The position numbers were made by a program, and so were the translations under genes. From the NCBI GenBank assembly GCA_015179045.1, contig WHUZ01000012.1:682001-746000 (forward strand): a DNA stretch of 64,000 nt, in the 5' to 3' direction. Numbering within the stretch: the stretch's first letter is position 1; each line of letters begins with the position of its first letter. Positions 28,262-38,670 of the stretch are shown one piece after another. The notes under the pieces were generated by a model. It made no database searches and was not told the DNA's origin. It saw only the letters and a list, made by a program, of their open reading frames with translations. The DNA comes from Kalaharituber pfeilii (taxonomy: Eukaryota > Ascomycota > Pezizomycetes > Pezizales > Pezizaceae).

Positions 28262-29699
28262 CTCCCACTCAACCGTATGCTCGCACATTCAAACAGATGC
28301 TTTCAATCACAAAATCAATATATATACAATCCTCGTAGCCTCATTAAAACTCTCGATGCCTTTTTGCATGCCGCCACAGAAAAAACCCAGTGGGAAAACC
28401 TGTGTGAGAGAAAGAGTGCCACTCCCAGAAAATACCAAAAATCGGAAAAAATCAGAGACGAGATTGAGTCATAAAATTCAGTAAATCATATCATGAAATG
28501 AAATAAGAAATAAATATCTCAAGAAATAGTACGAACTCCCATTGCAGTCATGTGCCTCTCGTGTTTTTCTTTCGTCAGCGGTTTTATAAGAACATCGGCT
28601 ATATTTGATTCGGTAGGAACGTGACGAAGTGTAACCAATTCGCGTTCAATGACTTCACGGATGAAATGATACCTGATGGCAATATGTTTCGTTTAATCAT
28701 GCGGCGCAGCCAGATAGCTTCCTTGCAAGCTTCAGTTGTAGCTATATATTCTGCCTCAGTAGATAATAGAGCCATGGTGGGTTGTTTTCGCGATTTCCAT
28801 GAGATTGCAGCACCAGTGAGTGTAAACACATATCCTGATGTCAAACGCCATAGATGAGCCCATAATTGAGCATCTGTAGAAGGTATCAATGAACTCGTTT
28901 TTTGCAGTAGTACTGGCGTGCTCTGCTGTAGGGTTTGAGCTGAAATGCCCTAATACTGTGTAGGTGATCTGGGCGAGTTCCTAGTATGCGTAAATCGATT
29001 TCCCACTAGAGTATCTGGAGTGAGAGGCGTTGAGAGGCCTTTTGACATGAGTTGAATACCAAACATCTTTTAAAATTGAGGCAATATCCTTCGTCTGATG
29101 AAGCCGAATTGTACAATTAGATCGATCTCTCTCGATTTCAATTCGAATGAATACTCGTGCAGGTCCTAGGCCTTTCATGTTGTACTTCGTTGATAGCTTG
29201 TGCTTAACTTCTGTGACTTTCGTTTTCTTGCTGATCAACCCATAGTAGAAAAATAATTGATTCAGTAGTCATGATGTAAAGATTAGAGTCCTCGGTTGAG
29301 CATGTGAAACCATGTAACGTCTTTCTGAGATGATAAACGAGCGTTGACCTTGATTCTGAATTAACTTCCGCTTCAATTTGCTCGTATCCTTTGATAACTA
29401 ATCGAGCCTTGTAACGAGTACTGTCGTCGGCACTAATCTTCTTACTCCCCCCTTGCTCGGCGGCGGTACGAGTTCCCATGTCTTATTCTTTAACGACTGA
29501 TATTCTTCGTCCATAGCCTTTTTCCATTCTTAGCATTCATGACTTTGTATAGCTTCGTAGTAACTTGTAGGTTCGTCAACTTGAACTGCGGTGCTGGTGG
29601 AATTAACTCGAAGGGCTAGGATCTGATCATGATGCCGATGAGCATCTACTAAAAGCATCTTGCTCAATGTGTCTTGCAACATTGGCTGTGGGTACTATA

Positions 29700-30110
29700 T
29701 TGTCTTATTCTGTATACTCCCGCTGTGTTTCAACAGGGGTTTCATTGATCTGTATATTCTCACTCCCACTGTTTTTAACAGGGGTTGAATTCAGAAGTGT
29801 CAGCCATTCGTGTATCTTCATCACACATCGATTGAGTAGAGGTTTCCTTGTTCTGTATACTCCCGCTGTTTCCATCAGAAGTGTCAGCCATTCGTGTATC
29901 TTCACACATCGATTGAGTGGAGGTATCCTTGTTCTGTATCCTCCCGCTGTTTTCAACAGGGGTTTTATTAATCCGTATCTTCACACATCGATTGAGTAGA
30001 GGCATCCTTGCTCTGTATATTCCCGCTGTTTTCAACAGAGGTTTCAATTCTCTCGCTCCCACTGTTTTTAGCAGGGGTTTCTATATTCTCTCTCCCTCTG
30101 TTTTTAGCAG
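29700..30110. repeat. tandem repeats in the copia internal region (array 1)
   Basis: Imperfect units sharing CATCGATTGAGTAGAGG, then a CTTG.TCTGTAT stretch, then CTCCCGCTGTTTTCAACAGG recur through this stretch of the degenerate pol, with CCCACTGTTTTTA.CAGGGGTT variants near the ends. Variable unit length suggests expansion by slippage or unequal exchange. Confidence 0.6.
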
Positions 30111-30174
30111 GGGTTTCTTAACATCTTCGTTCAATTCTTGTATGCGATGAATCTCATTGCTTTCAATGATATGC

Positions 30175-30395
30175 ACTTCTACTTCGCCGTATCTTTCAAC
30201 GACGGAACTCTCTTCACCATGTCTTTCAATGATGGGATTCACTTCGTCATGTCTCTCAATGACGGTATTCTCTTTGTCATGTCTCTTAATGACAGTATTC
30301 TCTTTGTCATGTCTCTCAATGTCAGTATTCTCTTTGTCATATCTCTCAATAATAGTATTCTCTTCGTCATGTCTTTTAATGACGGTGTTAATTGC
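30175..30395. repeat. 30-bp tandem repeat array in the copia internal region (array 2)
   Basis: About seven copies of a 30-bp unit sharing ATGTCTCTCAATGA and GTATTCTCTTTGTC. On the minus strand it reads as a ten-residue repeat around ENTVIERHDK. Because 30 is a multiple of three, the repeat keeps one frame open. Confidence 0.75.
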
Positions 30396-31029
30396 ATCAA
30401 TAGTCTTGCACATTTCTGTGTCTGATCTTATCTCATGGTGTTAATTGCGTCGACAGTCTTGTGCATTTCTGTGTCTGTATCTGATCTTATGCTGTGTCTT
30501 TCAATGACATTGCCATGTCTTTCAACGGCTTTTCTCAAATTTCAATCAGCGAATGCAGAATTGTTTTCATCAAATGTCACTGGCTCCAAACACCTGGTGG
30601 CTTTGGGTTTCCAAACGCGCTATATTCTTTTCTTTGGCACGAGCACATGGGCATTGCAGCCAAAAATTCTGGGTGATGTAGCTCCGGCACCTTCCATATC
30701 ACGCGAGTCCAGCATACTCACCACCATCTCTTGGATTGATATGTAATTCTGTTGTAGTATGCTCTTAAACTGTGCATAGTCATACTCCCCACACCCATTA
30801 TCACATTGGAATCTATATGTCAGTTCAATATATACCTATAGTTCAAGTGCCCAAAATGACAGTCCCATATGTCAAGGTGAGTAGACGACGATAACGAAGA
30901 CAAAGCGGCGGCAGAGAAACGAGACGATAGACGAGGCGACAGGCAACAAAACGTCAGGAAGCGAGATAGTAGCAAAGGTACGAGGGAGTCAAAAGTATGC
31001 TGCTCATATCGTTCCAGGGTGATGTTCGC

Positions 31030-32112
31030 TTAATTCGATTCGATAGTAAAGTCCTCTGACTTTGATCTTCGGAATTGATTTCGTAATTCCTCTGACTTTT
31101 TACGTATATAGCAATCCTTCATTTTATGTCCTCTCTTTAAACAGTACCAGCAAACTTGTGATGTACCGTCGTCATTGTTATTTCCATTCTCGTCGTTGTT
31201 ATTTCCATTCTCTTCGTTGTTATTTCCATTCTCTTGACGTTGACCTCGATAGCCTTCACGGCGTCCTCCACGGTAGCCACCACGATATCCACCTCGGTAT
31301 CCACGACCACGATAACCGCCTCTTTCATTGTATGAGTCGTTGCGAGAGACCATAGCAGACGATTGTTGAACTTGAACAGCATCTCCTTCTAAATCCAATT
31401 CAAATTCTAGGAGCATGTTGATAGTGTAGTCAAGAGTGCGTGTATCGGCAGGACGTTCTAAAAGGTATCGCCTGTAGAAATCAAACCTTGAAGGTAACCG
31501 CTTTAAGGCGTGCTTGATGAGTTGATTGTCGGTAATAGCATAGTCGGTTTGTGCAAGCTCGGTTTGATATCCCATTAGACGGCCAAAGTAGTCATTTACA
31601 GACTCTATATCTTTCATTTTGTCTTTAAGATATGTATCATGAATGCGCACAGCTCGGGCCTCATTTGATAGGGCACTGTATCGGCGTTCCAGGGTCTCCC
31701 ATAATGCTGCAGGATCCTCGATGTCAGAAAGTTGAGACTTAATCCGATTCGTCAATGTGCTGTAAATGATTGATGCTGCCTTTGACGTGCGTATTCTATA
31801 ACGCTTATCCCTTGCTGCTGCTAATTTTCGGGCTGTTGATGATTTTCGAGCTGTATCATCATCACTCTCTGACGATGATGATGAGGAGGATGATGATGAT
31901 GATGATGATGATTGCGTAGTATCAGTAGTAGGAGATGATTCCTTACGTAAAACAATATCTAGAAAATTGTGGGCTTTTAGAACCACGGTGATCTCTTTTT
32001 TCCATTGTAGGTAGTTTATTTCCGTGAGCTTTGTTACAATTCCATACTTATCACGATATACGTCGGTAGCGGCTAGTGTGGCAGTTGCAGATGCAGCGTT
32101 GTTGTTTGACAT
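31030..32112 (-). CDS. copia Gag polyprotein
   Basis: 360-aa structural protein of a Ty1/copia retrotransposon, forming the virus-like particle and binding RNA. The N-terminal half has the gag fold of copia elements (NYLQWKKEITVVLKAH near the start, LWETLERRYSALSNEARAVR in the middle). A Ser/Asp-rich run encoded by GAT/TCA triplet repeats lies near residue 75. The C-terminal part has RGG-type repeats (about 270-300) followed by a CCHC zinc knuckle, Cys321-Cys324-His329-Cys334. The ORF has no break, in contrast to pol. It begins 234 bp inside the 5' LTR boundary and ends with its own stop, so no fusion to pol is visible. Confidence 0.88.
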   Translation of the reverse strand: MSNNNAASATATLAATDVYRDKYGIVTKLTEINYLQWKKEITVVLKAHNFLDIVLRKESSPTTDTTQSSSSSSSSSSSSSSESDDDTARKSSTARKLAAARDKRYRIRTSKAASIIYSTLTNRIKSQLSDIEDPAALWETLERRYSALSNEARAVRIHDTYLKDKMKDIESVNDYFGRLMGYQTELAQTDYAITDNQLIKHALKRLPSRFDFYRRYLLERPADTRTLDYTINMLLEFELDLEGDAVQVQQSSAMVSRNDSYNERGGYRGRGYRGGYRGGYRGGRREGYRGQRQENGNNNEENGNNNDENGNNNDDGTSQVCWYCLKRGHKMKDCYIRKKSEELRNQFRRSKSEDFTIESN

Positions 32113-32334
32113 TGTGAAAGTTGTAAGCAGCGAAATGGTAATGCGAAGGTAGTCTGATTCCGTGTGGGTTGAGCGAGGTTGAGTAATGTTAAGTGATGTT
32201 GTAGTGAGAATGCGATGTGTGCAGGTGGTGTTGATTGTATTGTATTGAGGTGTTGAGTGATGTTGCAGTGAGAATGTGACGTTGTGCAGCGATGTAGTTC
32301 AACGTTCTGTATTGAAGTGTTGAAGCCTTAATCC

Positions 32335-32346
32335 GGGCTCATAACC
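32335..32346 (-). promoter_or_regulatory. copia primer-binding site (half-tRNA initiator Met type)
   Basis: The minus strand reads GGTTATGAGCCC directly after the 5' LTR. It is complementary to GGGCTCATAACC, the anticodon stem-loop of fungal initiator tRNA-Met. This internal-tRNA priming mode is known for Drosophila copia and some fungal copia elements. Confidence 0.75.
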
Positions 32347-32621
32347 TGTAGCAACATATGCGGAAAAGATGCGCAGGAATGCATATAGTATTGTTCACTC
32401 TTATGTCTTGTATTCAATATACAGTATGTGCTCCTAACATCCACCTATTTATAGACATGAGCTGCTAGCAAATTGTGCGAGTATTAAGGTTGCTCATTAT
32501 CACCACACGTATCCACAACTCAGATTCCTCATCACACCTTATACCATAATCTCGGTTCATAGTCTCGGTTCATAGTCTCGGTTCATAGTCTCGGTTCATG
32601 TGCATTGCATAATCTTCAACA
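32347..32621 (-). repeat. copia 5' LTR (right)
   Basis: 275 bp, appears identical to the left LTR including its four 13-bp units. It should carry the minus-strand promoter of the element. Confidence 0.9.
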
Positions 32622-32626
32622 GTATC

Positions 32627-34091
32627 GATGCGCCCTCTTGGCACTCTTCCTCATGCATTCTCCCATCGTATTACTTATTGCGGGCATATGACATATACTA
32701 CTCCGTACAACGCTGATTCAACATCGCTAAATCAGAATAAAAATGAAGATCTATAACTAAATCTGTCATTCTCCTATCAAAAATAGCCTCTCTTAGATAT
32801 GACCTACCCGATATTACTCAAAATCAAGATATTATTATAGAAAGCTATCAACATATATTCGCCCTACATCAGTCTTTTAGGTTATAGTTAGCAATTGCAT
32901 GCAGAGTTAATCTGGAATGCACTATACTTTCAAATATACAGACAAAGCTTACATTCTCAGGCCAATATCTGGACTTCGATATTATTATTAGCATCCCCAG
33001 AGTCTTCAGATGATCTAGAACTAATGCCCGACCACGTTTTAATGGTTATAGTTATATGATATTCTTGAGTACACTTCTTTTTCTGACTGAAGAGCAATAC
33101 AATTTGCGCATATACAATGCATGCAATATGCAATAGCAATAGTAACGCCATTGTATCATAATGGAAGTGGGTAAGCACAGAGAATTACCAAACAGACATT
33201 TGACTAGTGATACTCAACAGTCTTCTATATATCTTATATAGCAATTATTGTATGATGGCCATGCTTACTAGCTAGTAAAATATGTATTCGGACGTAGCGC
33301 ATAATGTGCATTAGTTCCCCTGTCCGAATACATATTTTACTGGCTAGTATACATAGTAGTCTGCTTGCATATACATAGCATGTATTGCTGATCGCATGCG
33401 CATGACCATATGCAACGTTTTTTTAGCAATCCATAGTCCTACATTTGGCTATCATACATTATTATTATATCAGCTTCATAGTTTTGGAGAATGAGTGATC
33501 ATCACTAGATAAGTGTCTTTTTAGCCTGGTGGATAGTAATTCTCTATGCTTACCACTTCCATTACATTTTATTGAATAGAAGGTAATGATTTACTGGTAA
33601 TTCAGAATTTGATATTGATCATTTTTGATTGAGTTGTGTTTTTTGCAAGGCGGATGCACTCAGCTGCATGTCTCGTGACTCCAAGGGATACTTTGGTAAA
33701 AGTGGACACGCACTTTCCCTTATGCTGCATTACTAGGAAGACCTTCTGATAGGAACAGAGTAGAGTACGAGTACAAGGTGGGCTCAAAACTGTTGCCAAG
33801 ACGCTGCTGCTCTCTGCGCTGAGAAATTTAGCTCCGTCCTGTGGGCCCGTGACGCAGCACGCAACTCCCCCCACCAAGCAAGCCAGCCAACTTGCTTCCG
33901 AAGCCCAGTGCCCCACGCATCCCCCTTCGAGACTGCGCATCCCCTACCAAAGAACGTCCATCCTATACAACCCCATACTTGGCGCCGGATACATAGCACC
34001 TGTCCCATTCAGCCAGCTACCCAGCAGCTGTCCTCGCATTTTTCTTATCGCCTAATCCAAAGAATTAGCTACCTATCTACGCCCCTACACC
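32627..34091. other. intergenic region upstream of RPN11
   Basis: AT-rich DNA after the copia element, with a TIR element at about 33156-33564, then the RPN11 promoter. No gene is supported. Confidence 0.4.
33156..33564. mobile_element. MITE-like element with nested hairpin
   Basis: Terminal inverted repeats of about 29 bp: the left reads TAATGGAAGTGGGTAAGCAC and the reverse complement of the right reads TAATGGAAGTGGTAAGCATA, both continuing AGAGAATTAC. In the centre, 33271-33293 and 33322-33347 form a further inverted repeat (GCTAGTAAAATATGTATTCGGAC). There is no ORF. The flanking duplication is unclear. Confidence 0.6.
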
Positions 34092-35432
34092 ATGAGTTTC
34101 GCACGCGGAATGGGTCCTCCACCGGGGATGGTGAGCTTCAATCTGTCCCTCTCGTCCCGCGCTGCGTCCGGAAGAGGTGGAGGAATAATGTGAGTGGGCA
34201 TATCTGACGAGGTGTCCATTACATTCCATTACATAGGACACACCGGTAATCGATAATTCTGAAACTGTATATATATCATCCCTTGCGTTGTTGAAGATGT
34301 TGAGACATGGAAGAGCTGGTGAGAACGACCCTCATGATTGGGAGAGAATGGGTTTGGTGGATTATATTGGATTAGGGAAGCTAATTATTGAGTGGGGTGG
34401 TAGGTGTGCCAATGGAAGTCATGGGGCTGATGTTGGGTGTCTTTGTGGATGATTATACCGTTCGTGTGGTGGATGTAAGGGACCCTCTCCTCTTTAGTGG
34501 CTTTGAAGTATCTCAACGAGAGATGTACTAATTTCCTATCCACAGGTATTTGCCATGCCTCAAAGCGGTACTGGTGTATCTGTTGAAGCTGTGGACCCAG
34601 TATTCCAGCAGAAAATGATGGATATGCTGCGGCAAACCGGACGGTACTGACGCCATCTTCACACTTAACCTCTCCATCTCAATTGTCATGATGCTTATAT
34701 TCATCTCTTGTACGCAGGCCCGAAGTTGTCGTTGGCTGGTACCATTCCCACCCCGGTTTCGGTTGCTGGCTTTCCAGCGTCGATATCAACACCCAACAAT
34801 CCTTTGAACAACTGACCTCCCGCGCCGTTGCTGTCGTTATCGACCCCATCCAATCCGTCAAAGGCAAAGTCGTTATTGACGCCTTCCGGCTCATTTCCCC
34901 GCAACTCCTTATGCTCGGGCAAGAACCTCGCCAAACAACTTCTAACCTGGGGCACTTGAACAAGCCGTCTATCCAGGCTCTCATCCACGGGCTTAACCGC
35001 CATTATTACTCCATCGCCATTAACTATCGCAAGACACATCTTGAGGAAAACATGCTGATGAACCTCCATAAGACCGTCTGGACCGAGGGCCTTATGATGA
35101 AAGACTTCAAGCAATCTGACGAGGATAACGTCGAGCGTCTCCAAAAGATGGTTGGGCTCGCAGAGGCTTACACCAAGCGGGTTACCGAGGAAAATACGCT
35201 TACGAAAGACGAGCTCAAAACACGATATGTGGGCAAGCTGGATCCGAAGAAACATTTGGCGGATTTGGGAAAGATTACGATTGAGGAGAACATTGTGAAT
35301 ACATTGATGGAGATGGTGGATAAGGAGGCGAGTTATGTTGGGTCGAGTGTGGATGTAGCGGGAAGTAGGGGTACAACTTGCAGGAGGATTATGGAGGTTA
35401 CGGATAAGATGGAGACGGATGATACCTTGTAG
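34092..35432 (+). CDS. RPN11: 26S proteasome regulatory subunit Rpn11 (deubiquitinase)
   Basis: JAMM/MPN+ zinc metalloprotease of the 19S lid that removes ubiquitin chains from substrates during degradation. Exons: 34092-34130, 34237-34318, 34404-34474, 34546-34643, 34718-35432, totalling 334 aa with exact frame closure. Catalytic features: the Glu in [12 protein letters not shown], and the zinc motif in [16 protein letters not shown]. Also seen are [42 protein letters not shown] and [20 protein letters not shown], near-invariant in the family. The start at 34092 gives a Gly/Pro-rich N-terminus joining [12 protein letters not shown] small extra exon within the first intron (near 34177-34191) is possible and would add five residues without changing frame. 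The C-terminal tail is lineage-specific. Confidence 0.94.
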
Positions 35433-36241
35433 TTTGGTCCAATTCAAGAGGTGTTGGGTAATAAATGAAGCTTCTTTGCTTGAATGCTCTCGTATTAGAA
35501 CGGGAACATGTGAGACAGCAGGTAATGTAATATAAGATTAGTTTGCTCCACAAGGATAGACAGAGACTATGATCCTGAATATGTCATGCAAGGTTGTAGC
35601 TGTTTACGACCTCACGGTGCAGCTGAGGCACGTGACTTCACGTAAACCCTCAGGTACGTGTAGTACGATTTTATGAAATATATGTAAAGCGCCTGGTGAA
35701 GGTAAATTTCTATGTAACAAGGTACAATTCACTATGCTTTCTGGTGTGCGGGCGGGGTACGACTAAATCTTCCACATTCTCCGTATTACTCGAGATTTGC
35801 GTTTGACGGTCTATTTATGACTACTTGGTATTGCGACTCCATCGATGTGACCATTCTCATGTTATGTCCTTCAACCATCCAATGTATCAGTAAATCTGAT
35901 TACTCATGTATTTATAGAAGGGTGCTGTCAACTGTATAGTAGCATAAGGAGTACATAAGTCTATTCTTGTTTTACTTATTTATCGTCTGCAGAAGTGATA
36001 GAGTAGTAATATGGATGTGGATAACAAAAAAATGAGTGATGGAGTGAAATTATGCATCCATTACGCAGATATAACTTCACCAACTAAGCTCAGAGAATAA
36101 AACTCCCCAAATTGGTAACAAAGGTTCACAAACGCCAAAAGCCCGCAAGAAAACCTAATGCCGTGAAAAAAAAAAAAAAAAGGAAAAAAGAAAAAAAACC
36201 GCGATTCTCCTTTAGTTCTCAGCAACCCATCAGAAGACTTA
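35433..36241. other. intergenic region between convergent genes
   Basis: Contains the 3' ends of RPN11 (+) and the UPF0390 gene (-), with an A-rich tract at about 36167-36200. No other gene is seen. Confidence 0.4.
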
Positions 36242-36707
36242 CTACTTCCCGCCCTTCGCCCTCGCCACCTCTGCTGCAGCCACCTCCCTCCTGTCCTTCT
36301 TCCCCCCTTTGAGTAACTCTAGATGGCCGGCTTTTTGCGCGAGCGTGCGCTCTGTGGCGGTGATGAGACCGGCGGTCACTTTCTGTTGTTATTTGTCGAA
36401 ACGTCAACATCCTCTGTAGTTGCGAGGGATAGAGATTGAGGAGAGGCAGAAGAGTGTCTCGGAGTCGAAATCAACCTTCTTCAATTTTTGCTGCTTGACC
36501 AGCTCTGTCTTTTTGGGGGCAATAACTTTTTTGCCGGGACGAGGACCGAGGGATTTTGGTCTATATTGGTAAATAAGCCAGGTATTTTGAATTATCGTGA
36601 TTTGGAGGTAAGTCTATATATACTTACCTCCTACTACCTGCAGGACTTGCACCTGCGTTGGACCCGAAGCCTGGTTTAGGATTCTTTTTTAAGGTGCCTT
36701 GGGCCAT
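36242..36707 (-). CDS. UPF0390/DUF2462 family small basic protein
   Basis: Small basic eukaryotic protein of unassigned role, probably nucleolar or RNA-associated by composition. Minus-strand exons: 36628-36707, 36476-36560, 36242-36382, giving 101 aa with exact frame closure. The [13 protein letters not shown] start, the [20 protein letters not shown] core and the [20 protein letters not shown] segment, followed by LELLKGGKK, are the family hallmarks. It is easily missed because the exons are 80, 85 and 141 bases and no single ORF covers them. It is divergent from the eL22 gene (467 bp between starts); co-expression with a ribosomal gene is plausible but inferred. Confidence 0.88.
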
Positions 36708-37174
36708 GGCAGCTGCTGCTGTTGCTGTGATGTGAGCGAGGTATTGAAAACAAGGGTGACAGTGTGATGATGGTGGGTTGTTGTATGTTGGAGGTTTGAA
36801 TTGAGTAGAAAGAGGGTGCCAAGATTTCAGTTATTTTGGCGATGGGCCGCACAATACCATTACTGAAGTGGCTGTCCGCTCTGAGCTTGCCATGCAGCTG
36901 AAGCAGCATATCGGTACTCGCATTGCATACGGAGTTACAGTATTCAGACTCATCACGTGATTATATTCTCTTGCAAATTAGGGCAAAAACATAGGGCGCA
37001 CACATCGGCGCTTGGGGGGATTTGACAAAATGCATCACACAAATATCATTAAACAGCATCAGCAGCCCCGACGCCCGCAATAGTCCGCCTCTCATAATTT
37101 AGCGCGCAGGATATACAAACCTCTTTGCGCCGATAATATTTAGCAACAACACGACTACTAAATATCAGTTCGAA
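36708..37174. promoter_or_regulatory. divergent promoter region, UPF0390 gene and RPL22
   Basis: 467 bp between two start codons facing apart. It should contain both promoters. No convincing TATA element or repeat was picked out. Confidence 0.45.
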
Positions 37175-37786
37175 ATGGCCCCATCCGCTGTACGTTACTC
37201 GGGAGAGGAAAACCACTCTTGAAACTCGCTTTGCTGGTTAGTGGGAATCAGTAGGCTGAGAATCATTGTGTACTTTAGAAATCCGCTGCCGGTAAGAAGC
37301 AGGGCAAGATCACTCAGAAGGTTTGAAATATTGGCACTCCAATTGACACTTTGACACGTTGTTGACCGCATAGTAGTTTGTGATCAATGCCTCCCAACCT
37401 GCTTCCGACAAGATCTTTGACGTTCCCGCCTTCGAGAAGTTCTTGCACGACAGGATTAAGGTCGATAACCGAGTCGGTAACTTGGGTGATTCCGTCCAGA
37501 TCTCCCAGGAGGGTGAGGGAAAGGTCGTTGTTGTTGCACACATTCCTTTCTCTGGCAGATACTTGAAGTACCTGTAAGTATCCTAGGTTCTTGCAAAAAT
37601 CATGCAGCTGCTTCCCTGTGGCTACGAACTGGTCAAATGCTGATTTGAAATTGCTATAGGACCAAGAAATTCCTGAAGAAGTACCAGCTCAGAGACTGGC
37701 TCCGTGTTGTCTCCACATCCAAGGGCGTCTACGAGCTCCGATTCTTCAACGTTGTAAATGAAGGTGATGAAGAGGATGAGGAATAA
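37175..37786 (+). CDS. RPL22: 60S ribosomal protein eL22
   Basis: Large-subunit ribosomal protein. Exons: 37175-37189, 37279-37320, 37377-37573, 37660-37786, totalling 126 aa with exact frame closure. It begins [20 protein letters not shown] and continues [78 protein letters not shown], and ends in the acidic tail usual for eL22. The two very short first exons (15 and 42 bases) are typical of fungal ribosomal protein genes. Confidence 0.95.
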
Positions 37787-38670
37787 ATGTTTTCATGGTT
37801 TTCTGGAAACTCCCGGTTTGGTGGTGGGTTACTACGCATGACTACTTGAGGAGACTGCAAGTTAACAATAAGTTATTTACGTTTCTGAACTTGCACTATA
37901 TCTTGACACCAAAAGTTAGTAATAGTACGGAGGGATGGGCATTGGCATGTGACTTGTTGGAATTGTACATAGATGGTATTAAGCGATAGCTACGTGGGAG
38001 CTGGGAATTGAAAAAATCTAGCATCGGAAATTGCTTCATATGCCCTACCTTACTAGCATTGCGATGATCGATTGTTGTTACTTGTAATGCTGTCAGGTCC
38101 TGTTTACGTGTGGTACTTTACATTACTGTAAGGTTGGATCTTAAGGGTTCAGTGCCGAGTAGCAAAGGCCGTCCTTGGCAAACAGGGTGGGCGTAAATTT
38201 CGCTGCGCTAGGCGAGAAAGTTAGCAACGGCACAAGCTCCTTTGCTACGGAGAAACGGCCGTCAACTGCGACACACCGCTACTATCACGATCATTTCAAC
38301 TTCGGCCACCTCCTTATTAGCAGTCTTGGGCCTTTGCCCATTTGACTTCACTGCTTCACAGTTGAATTCCCAGTCGCTCTTTTCTAATTCACAGCTTTTT
38401 CGAATTTGGGTCTTTAGTCCTCTCATTGATGGTGGTTGCCAGGCACAGGGTTAGCTGAAGATCCCTTTCCCCCCAGAGTCTTAGCCTCAAACTTCTAGAA
38501 GAAGTGTCCAAATCATCGAAATCAAGCCCCTTGGAAGCTCAACGACCTTGATATCGGTCATTGTTGCACGCGTCTCATCGAAGGCTAGCCTCAATCATCG
38601 ACAACACGCTCAGAGACTGATTCGGCACTTGCTTCTTCAATTATCTATTTCATCATTTTTGTCGCAAATC
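37787..38670. other. intergenic region / 5' leader of the Anp1 gene
   Basis: The 3' UTR of RPL22 and upstream region of the Anp1 gene. A frame open from 38548 runs into the Anp1 ORF but adds 41 residues unlike the family, so it is treated as leader. No other gene is seen. Confidence 0.45.

Larger units (their letters stand above)
28599..30850 (-). pseudogene. degenerate copia pol (integrase, RT, RNase H fragments)
   Basis: Read from right to left: integrase pieces with CDNGCGEYDYAQFKS (about 30740-30830) and PRIFGCNAHVLVPKK (about 30610-30680); tandem-repeat arrays; the RT start EWKKAMDEEYQSLKNKTWEL (about 29500-29560) preceded by an in-frame stop; RYKARLVIKGYEQ (about 29365-29405); then a deletion into FLLWVDQ where YVDD should be; a later RT piece KLSTKYNMKGLGPARVFI; and RNase H with LSTEAEYIATTEACKEAIWL (28599-28889). 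Stops, frame changes and loss of the catalytic YVDD show that no active polymerase can be made. Confidence 0.85.
27987..32621 (-). mobile_element. Ty1/copia LTR retrotransposon, gag intact and pol degenerate
   Basis: 4.6-kb element read on the minus strand. Two 275-bp LTRs appear identical base for base, and GTATC target duplications flank it (27982-27986 and 32622-32626). The primer-binding site next to the 5' LTR is complementary to the anticodon stem-loop of initiator tRNA-Met; a purine-rich tract GAGTGGGAG (minus strand, 28262-28270) abuts the 3' LTR. Gag is a full ORF (31030-32112). Integrase, reverse transcriptase and RNase H survive only as fragments between 28599 and about 30850, and two tandem-repeat arrays sit between them. 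Element age must be young by LTR identity, yet pol is dead, so retrotransposition by enzymes from other copies is inferred. Confidence 0.92.

Noticed and set aside
30081..30413. Repeat-rich ORFs on both strands in the copia element
   Set aside because: Products of the 30-bp tandem array inside a decayed pol; no independent gene signals.
34701..35447. 248-aa minus-strand ORF
   Set aside because: Exact shadow of the last RPN11 exon with no family features.
36112..36312. Lys-rich 66-aa ORF on the plus strand
   Set aside because: Antisense to the last exon of the UPF0390 gene and built on an A-rich tract.
38548..38670. 41-residue N-terminal extension of Anp1
   Set aside because: Unlike the family; the ATG at 38671 directly precedes the membrane anchor.
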